Assembly (NCBI RefSeq): GCF_047126315.1
Contig: NZ_CP138953.1
Location: forward strand, 620,001-684,000
Reading direction: 5' to 3'
DNA from: Shimia sp022448905
GTDB taxonomy: Bacteria > Pseudomonadota > Alphaproteobacteria > Rhodobacterales > Rhodobacteraceae
Length of the DNA stretch: 64,000 bases
This document shows positions 60,264 to 64,000 of this stretch, in pieces. The translations under genes were made by a program, and so were the position numbers. Below the pieces are notes generated by a model, which had not been told where the DNA came from, did no database searches, and saw only the letters and a list, made by a program, of their open reading frames with translations. Position 1 is the stretch's first letter; the number at the start of each line of letters is the position of its first letter.

Positions 60264-60629
60264 ATGAGAAAGAAAACTAAGAGCCCTGGCGAGAAGATCG
60301 TCAAAGACATTAAACGGGCAACCCGCAAACAGTATTCAGCTGAAGAGAAGATCAGGATCGTGCTGGATGTCCTGCGTGGCGAAGATAGCATTGCTGAGCT
60401 TTGCCGCCGTGAAGGGATTTCCCAAGGTGTTTACTACAAGTGGTCGAAAGACTTCTTAGAAGCCGGGAAAAGGCGATTGGCTGGCGATACCGCCCGCGCG
60501 GCCACGACCGACGAAGTCAAAGACCTGCGTCGTGAAGCCCGCGATCTGAAGAAGGTCGTGGCCGAGCAAACGCTGGAATTGCGTCTTCTCAAAAAAAGCA
60601 TGATCGACAATGGGGGCGACCAAGAATGA
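60264..60629 (+). CDS. IS3-family transposase OrfA (121 aa)
   Basis: DNA-binding component of the transposase. Helix-turn-helix of the HTH_Tnp_1 type: YSAEEKIRIVLDVLRGEDSI, ELCRREGISQGVYYKWSKDF, followed by a Leu zipper (about residues 85-115) for assembly. ATG 60264 has GAGGAG at 60252-60257. The stop overlaps the orfB start as ATGA, so OrfB is made by coupling; the classical IS3 frameshift slippery A-run is present only as CTCAAAAAAAGC at 60588-60599, upstream of the overlap, leaving open a fusion product. Confidence 0.93.
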   Translation: MRKKTKSPGEKIVKDIKRATRKQYSAEEKIRIVLDVLRGEDSIAELCRREGISQGVYYKWSKDFLEAGKRRLAGDTARAATTDEVKDLRREARDLKKVVAEQTLELRLLKKSMIDNGGDQE

Positions 60630-61606
60630 GGTATGCCGCATCAGAGAAGTTGGAGATCATCCGGTTGGTCGAAGGCTCACATCTGTCAGCGCGCCAAACG
60701 CTGGCCAAACTTGGTATCCCGCGCACTACGTTCTATCGTTGGTATAACCGATACCGGCAGCGCGGCGAGGCCGGGTTGCAAGATCAATCCCCCAAGCCAA
60801 AGCATATCTGGAACCGCATCCCTGACGAGGTGCGGCGTAAGGTAGTTAAGCTGGCCCTGAAGGAAACGGAGCTGTCACCACGAGAGTTGGCGGTGACCTT
60901 CACGGATCGACAAAGCTATTTTGTTTCAGAGGCTTCAACATATCGGATTCTGAAAGCACATGACCTGATCACCAGTCCCGCCTTCATTGTGCTCAAGGCC
61001 GCCAACGAATTCAAAGACAAGACAACAGCCATCAACCAGCTTTGGCAGACCGACTTCACCTATCTCAAAGTGCTGGGGTGGGGTTGGTTCTATCTCAGCA
61101 CGATCCTGGACGATTACAGCCGCTACATCATCTCGTGGAAGCTTTGCACCAATATGAGGGCTGAGGATGTCACGGATACCTTGGACCTGGCTTTGCAGGC
61201 TTCCGGCTGCGACCAGGTTCACGTCGTTCACAAGCCGCGACTGCTGAGCGACAACGGGTCAAGTTACGTCTCTGGCGATCTGGCAGAATGGTTGCAGGAC
61301 AAAGGAATGAAGCACAGCAGAGACGCACCTTATCATCCCCAGACACAAGGTAAAATTGAGAGGTGGCATCAGACTTTGAAGAACCGCATCCTCCTGGAAA
61401 ACTACTTTCTTCCCGGCGATCTCGAAGCTCAGATCGAAGCCTTTGTCGATCACTACAACCACCAACGCTACCACGAGAGCCTGAACAACGTCACACCTGC
61501 CGATGTCTACTTCGGCAGGGACAAAGCCATTCTGGATCAACGAGAAAGGATCAAACAAAAGACGCTCGAAGCGCGACGCTTGCATTACAGCCAGCGCGCC
61601 GCATAA
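60626..61606 (+). CDS. IS3-family transposase OrfB (326 aa)
   Basis: Catalytic integrase-core protein. DDE triad: Asp143 (WQTDFTYLKV), Asp209 (LLSDNGSSYVSG) and Glu245 (GKIERWHQTLKNR) with the D-35-E spacing typical of IS3. The N-terminus has its own helix-turn-helix (SARQTLAKLGIPRTTFYRWY), and NQRYHESLNNVTP-like residues near the end (HYNHQRYHESLNNVTPADVY) match the family C-terminus. The gene is intact, so the element may still move. Confidence 0.95.
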   Translation: MRYAASEKLEIIRLVEGSHLSARQTLAKLGIPRTTFYRWYNRYRQRGEAGLQDQSPKPKHIWNRIPDEVRRKVVKLALKETELSPRELAVTFTDRQSYFVSEASTYRILKAHDLITSPAFIVLKAANEFKDKTTAINQLWQTDFTYLKVLGWGWFYLSTILDDYSRYIISWKLCTNMRAEDVTDTLDLALQASGCDQVHVVHKPRLLSDNGSSYVSGDLAEWLQDKGMKHSRDAPYHPQTQGKIERWHQTLKNRILLENYFLPGDLEAQIEAFVDHYNHQRYHESLNNVTPADVYFGRDKAILDQRERIKQKTLEARRLHYSQRAA

Positions 61607-61645
61607 TCAAACCAACCAGACGAGCCAAACTCTCTCTTACTTTAG

Positions 61646-61680
61646 GCCCTCATTGGTTCCAAAAACTCTGACGACGGACA
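61646..61680 (-). repeat. Right terminal inverted repeat of the IS
   Basis: On the minus strand it opens TGTCCGTCGTCAG; the outer end directly abuts codon 60 of the epimerase fragment. Confidence 0.82.
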
Positions 61681-61860
61681 GTTAACGGCACGAAACTTGG
61701 AAGATTCAAGCAGCATGCTCTGCCGCCGCTTTTTAAGCTCGACATCATAGTAGTCTGTGAGGGCGTCAAAGCCCACAACGCCGTATCCCTCGGCTAGAAG
61801 GCGTTTGGACAAGTGATACCCAATGAAGCCAGCTGCTCCGGTTAAGAGGGCCTTAGGCAT
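61681..61860 (-). pseudogene. Nucleotide-sugar epimerase fragment, cut by the IS
   Basis: Sixty codons of an NAD-dependent SDR epimerase: MPKALLTGAAGFIGYHLSKR (GxxGxxG nucleotide loop) and VVGFDALTDYYDVELKKRR, closest in style to UDP-glucuronate 4-epimerase. After FRAVN the frame enters the IS and reaches a stop 12 codons later. The catalytic Ser/Tyr/Lys parts are missing and are not found in the left flank of the IS. It lies 32 bases after ugd on the same strand, so ugd and the epimerase were probably an operon making UDP-GlcA and UDP-GalA. Non-functional. Confidence 0.9.
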
Positions 61861-61892
61861 AGGAATTCTCCGGAAATGAAAGGCTTAATTGA

Positions 61893-63218
61893 TCAGCTGG
61901 CGACGTCTTCACCACCCCTACCTATGGAGACATAACCACTAAAGCCGGCCTGCAACGCGTCTTCTTGGGAATAAATGTTCCGCAAGTCGGCCATTTTAGG
62001 TGTGTTCATAGCTGCTGCCAGACGGTTGAGATCCAGTGCGCGGAATTCATTCCACTCAGTCAGAAGAACAACCAGATCAGCGCCTTTGGCCGCTGTATAG
62101 GCGTCGTCAACCCAAGTCACACCAGGCAAGAGCTCTTCGCCTTCCCGGCGCCCTTCTGGGTCCGTTACACGCACAACTCCGCCGCCTCCAACCAGTGCTG
62201 GCACAATGGTCAGGCTTGGGGCGTCACGCATGTCATCTGTGTTTGGTTTGAATGTGACACCGAGCACGGCAACGGTTTTGCCATTGAAGGAACCGCCACA
62301 GAGGTCCAGAAGCTTGTCGACCATGCGTCGTTTGACTTCTTCATTTATTTTGATGACGGCTTCCGTGATCTGCATAGGAACGGCGTGTTCTTGACCAATA
62401 CGGGCAAGGGCTTTTGTATCTTTCGGGAAACAGGACCCACCATAGCCCGGACCAGCGTGTAGAAATTTATTGCCGATACGGCCGTCGAGACCAATTCCGC
62501 GGGACACCTCTTTGACGTCAGCACCACTTTTTTCGCAGAGCGCGGCAATTTCATTGATAAAGGTGATCTTCGTCGCCAAGAAAGCGTTGGCGGCGTATTT
62601 GATCATCTCTGCGCTTTCCAGATCGGTTGTGACAATCGGAAAATCGCGTAGATATAAGGGGCGATAGATGTCGGACATCACCTTAGCGGCACGGTCAGTT
62701 TGGACACCAACCACAACACGATCCGGTTTCATGAAATCATCAATCGCTGCGCCTTCCCGCAAAAACTCCGGGTTGGATGCAACATCGAAGTCCAGGTTTG
62801 GATTTGTGTCCGCCAGAACTTGAGCAACCTTTGCGTTGGTACCAACCGGCACAGTCGATTTTGTAACAACCACGATGTAATCTTTGGCAGTTTCCGCGAT
62901 CTCAGCGGCAGCAGCCATCACATAGGTGAGATCCGCATGTCCATCACCACGACGCGTAGGGGTGCCGACCGCAATAAATACGGCATCTGCTCCGTCTAAT
63001 GCTTGGGCCAAGTCCAGCGTAAAGGACAAGCGGCCAGCCTCAACGTTGCGTGCCATCAATGTGTCTAGACCCGGTTCAAAGATGGGAACCTGGCCGCGCA
63101 AAAGCTTCTCGATCTTGGAGGCGTCTTTGTCCACGCAGACTACGTCATGACCGAAATCCGAAAAGCAAACTCCAGAGACCAATCCGACATACCCTGTGCC
63201 GATCACTGCAATCTTCAT
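61893..63218 (-). CDS. ugd: UDP-glucose 6-dehydrogenase (441 aa)
   Basis: Two-step NAD-dependent oxidation of UDP-glucose to UDP-glucuronic acid, the uronic acid donor of many capsules. MKIAVIGTGYVGLVSGVCFS (Rossmann loop), VTKSTVPVGT, SNPEFLREGAAIDDF, Lys207 in MIKYAANAF, catalytic Cys263 in GPGYGGSCFPKD and AVLGVTFKPNTDDMRDAPS with the UDP-binding Arg. All catalytic residues are in place. Divergent from the kpsM-like gene across 293 bases. The downstream epimerase is destroyed, so the product is presumably used as UDP-GlcA. Confidence 0.97.
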   Translation of the reverse strand: MKIAVIGTGYVGLVSGVCFSDFGHDVVCVDKDASKIEKLLRGQVPIFEPGLDTLMARNVEAGRLSFTLDLAQALDGADAVFIAVGTPTRRGDGHADLTYVMAAAAEIAETAKDYIVVVTKSTVPVGTNAKVAQVLADTNPNLDFDVASNPEFLREGAAIDDFMKPDRVVVGVQTDRAAKVMSDIYRPLYLRDFPIVTTDLESAEMIKYAANAFLATKITFINEIAALCEKSGADVKEVSRGIGLDGRIGNKFLHAGPGYGGSCFPKDTKALARIGQEHAVPMQITEAVIKINEEVKRRMVDKLLDLCGGSFNGKTVAVLGVTFKPNTDDMRDAPSLTIVPALVGGGGVVRVTDPEGRREGEELLPGVTWVDDAYTAAKGADLVVLLTEWNEFRALDLNRLAAAMNTPKMADLRNIYSQEDALQAGFSGYVSIGRGGEDVAS

Positions 63219-63511
63219 CTTTGAAAACTCCTGAAAGAAACGAGGTTCGTTTAGAGCAAAACTTGCTGCAGGTGCAAGTGTGAGTAGGTCCCACGCCGAT
63301 TATCCAAAAACTTTTGCGTCAAGCAGACGTGAAACGGTCACAATTTCAGCGACATGGGTTAGCTGGCACTCTCGTCGTTTGTGTTTCCTTGGATTTTGTG
63401 CTTAAACATAGTCAGTTGGTTTTGTTCTTCGACCATGACCCCGATTTTGGATTTTACATTTATCGAAATGCCGCGCAGAGCGTTTTGCACTGACAAGATG
63501 AACCCTAGGAA
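63219..63511. promoter_or_regulatory. Divergent intergenic region between ugd and the kpsM-like gene
   Basis: 293 A/T-rich bases that must hold the promoters of both directions. No gene, tRNA or clear operator is visible; TTTCGGATTT-like repeats are too weak to call. Confidence 0.4.
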
Positions 63512-64000
63512 ATGACTTCTGTTCCGCCCCCTCAGGCCGTACGCAAACTTCCCAATGACGGAGAACTCAGATCTGTCGGCAGTGGTGTTCGGTTTGCCAT
63601 GCCCCGAACCATCGCTGCTTTGATATTGCGGGAGATGAGTTCCACTTACGGCCGATCTCCCGGTGGATATGTTTGGGCGTTGGCGGAGCCGATCTTGGGC
63701 ATTGCCCTATTGTCAGCAATCTTCTCAATTGGTTTTCGTAGCCCGAGACTCGGTGACAACTTTCCGATTTTTTATGCGACAGGCCTACTCCCTTTTTATT
63801 TGTTCAACGACATCAGTTCGAAAACGTCTCAGGCCGTGAACTATTCGAAGCAGTTGCTGGCGTATCCGCGCGTTACTTTGATTGACACAATTTTTGCGCG
63901 TTTCATTCTAAGCCTGTTGACGCAACTGATGGTGAATTACGTCTTGCTAACAGGCCTTCTCTTGGCCTTTGAAACGCGGACCACGCTGGAAGTGGACCGC
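63512..64000 (+). CDS. KpsM-like ABC-2 polysaccharide export permease, first 163 residues (runs off the right edge)
   Basis: Membrane subunit that pairs with the KpsT ATPase to move the polymer across the inner membrane. Cytoplasmic N-terminus with the amphipathic TIAALILREMSSTYGRSPGG (the L-I-x-R-E-x-x-T-x-Y/F-x-x-x-x-x-G motif of KpsM/ABC-2), then hydrophobic segments YVWALAEPILGIALLSAIFS, IFYATGLLPFYLFNDIS and FARFILSLLTQLMVNYVLLT. The start is ATG 63512 with AGGA close by. It is placed about 10 kb from kpsT, separated by the sulfotransferase/glycosyltransferase block and the IS. Confidence 0.92.
   Translation, partial: MTSVPPPQAVRKLPNDGELRSVGSGVRFAMPRTIAALILREMSSTYGRSPGGYVWALAEPILGIALLSAIFSIGFRSPRLGDNFPIFYATGLLPFYLFNDISSKTSQAVNYSKQLLAYPRVTLIDTIFARFILSLLTQLMVNYVLLTGLLLAFETRTTLEVDR

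Larger units (their letters stand above)
60178..61680 (+). mobile_element. Complete IS3-family insertion sequence (1503 bp)
   Basis: Bounded by imperfect terminal inverted repeats of about 35 bp (25 matches) starting TGTCTGACGTCAG at the left and TGTCCGTCGTCAG at the right (read inwards), with TG...CA ends as usual for IS3. It encodes orfA and orfB in the same orientation. Flanks show no convincing target duplication: the three bases before the left end are TGT and the three after the right end are GTT. It interrupts the epimerase gene on the minus strand. Confidence 0.9.

Noticed and set aside
60176..61683. Three-base target duplication GTT flanking the IS
   Set aside because: It works only if the left end is shifted inward by one base so that the two inverted repeats no longer start alike.

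Overview
The window looks like a chromosomal segment of a Rhodobacterales (Roseobacter-group) alphaproteobacterium. The protein sequences are of that type throughout, and so is the gene order: regB divergent from senC-regA next to ahcY; a PAS protein-tsaE-amgK-murU-addB-addA-trxA run; and maf-aroE-coaE-dnaQ facing hemJ-rho-mnmE-mnmG-rsmG-parA-parB. About 46 kb is dense, GC-rich core genome. From about 46 kb to the right edge lies a visibly more AT-rich accessory locus for a cell-surface polysaccharide.

Layout. 1-8.2 kb: 5' part of ahcY, a small secreted protein, an orphan immunity-like pair (1.5-2.3 kb), an HD phosphohydrolase, a GNAT acetyltransferase, an Lrp regulator divergent from a leucine-dehydrogenase-like gene, then the RegB/RegA redox two-component system with SenC. 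8.3-18.7 kb: a PAS-only membrane protein in the position where Caulobacter carries divL, tsaE, the peptidoglycan-recycling pair amgK-murU, the AddAB recombination nuclease and thioredoxin. 18.7-29.7 kb: a kinase-fold protein, hslV and hslU separated by two genes, a lipoprotein hydrolase, an MFS carrier, an smr-mltA-Tim44 operon, fxsA and secB. 29.7-44.8 kb: the replication-origin neighbourhood. The 414-bp gap at 32479-32892 has two perfect and two one-mismatch DnaA boxes and an AT-only stretch, and I read it as oriC. Genes flanking it are transcribed away from it on both sides, parAB lies about 6 kb to the right, and two perfect parS palindromes lie inside the starts of mnmG and rsmG. After parB come hemW-rdgB-rph (minus strand) and hrcA-grpE (plus strand).

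44.9-64 kb: a TPM-domain protein with a zinc-ribbon-like region, then the polysaccharide locus. It contains a GT2-GT4 fusion, an acetyltransferase, three sulfotransferase-fold proteins, a GT2, a KpsE-like inner-membrane exporter with a long cytoplasmic tail, a KpsT ATPase, a protein with three glycosyltransferase-like domains, UDP-glucose 6-dehydrogenase and the start of a KpsM-like permease. Together they suggest an acetylated, possibly sulfated, uronic-acid-containing polymer exported by an ABC (group 2 capsule type) transporter. A complete IS3-family element (60178-61680) cuts a nucleotide-sugar epimerase after 60 codons. The missing part of the epimerase is not on the other side of the element and no target duplication is visible, so insertion was probably accompanied or followed by a deletion.

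No rRNA, tRNA or CRISPR array was recognised. I found no clearly new defence or mobile system. The most interesting points are the oriC/parS architecture, the kinase-less DivL-position protein, the sulfated-polysaccharide locus with its shared WYL...DV...HY...EGR module, the orphan immunity pair and the IS-associated epimerase loss.
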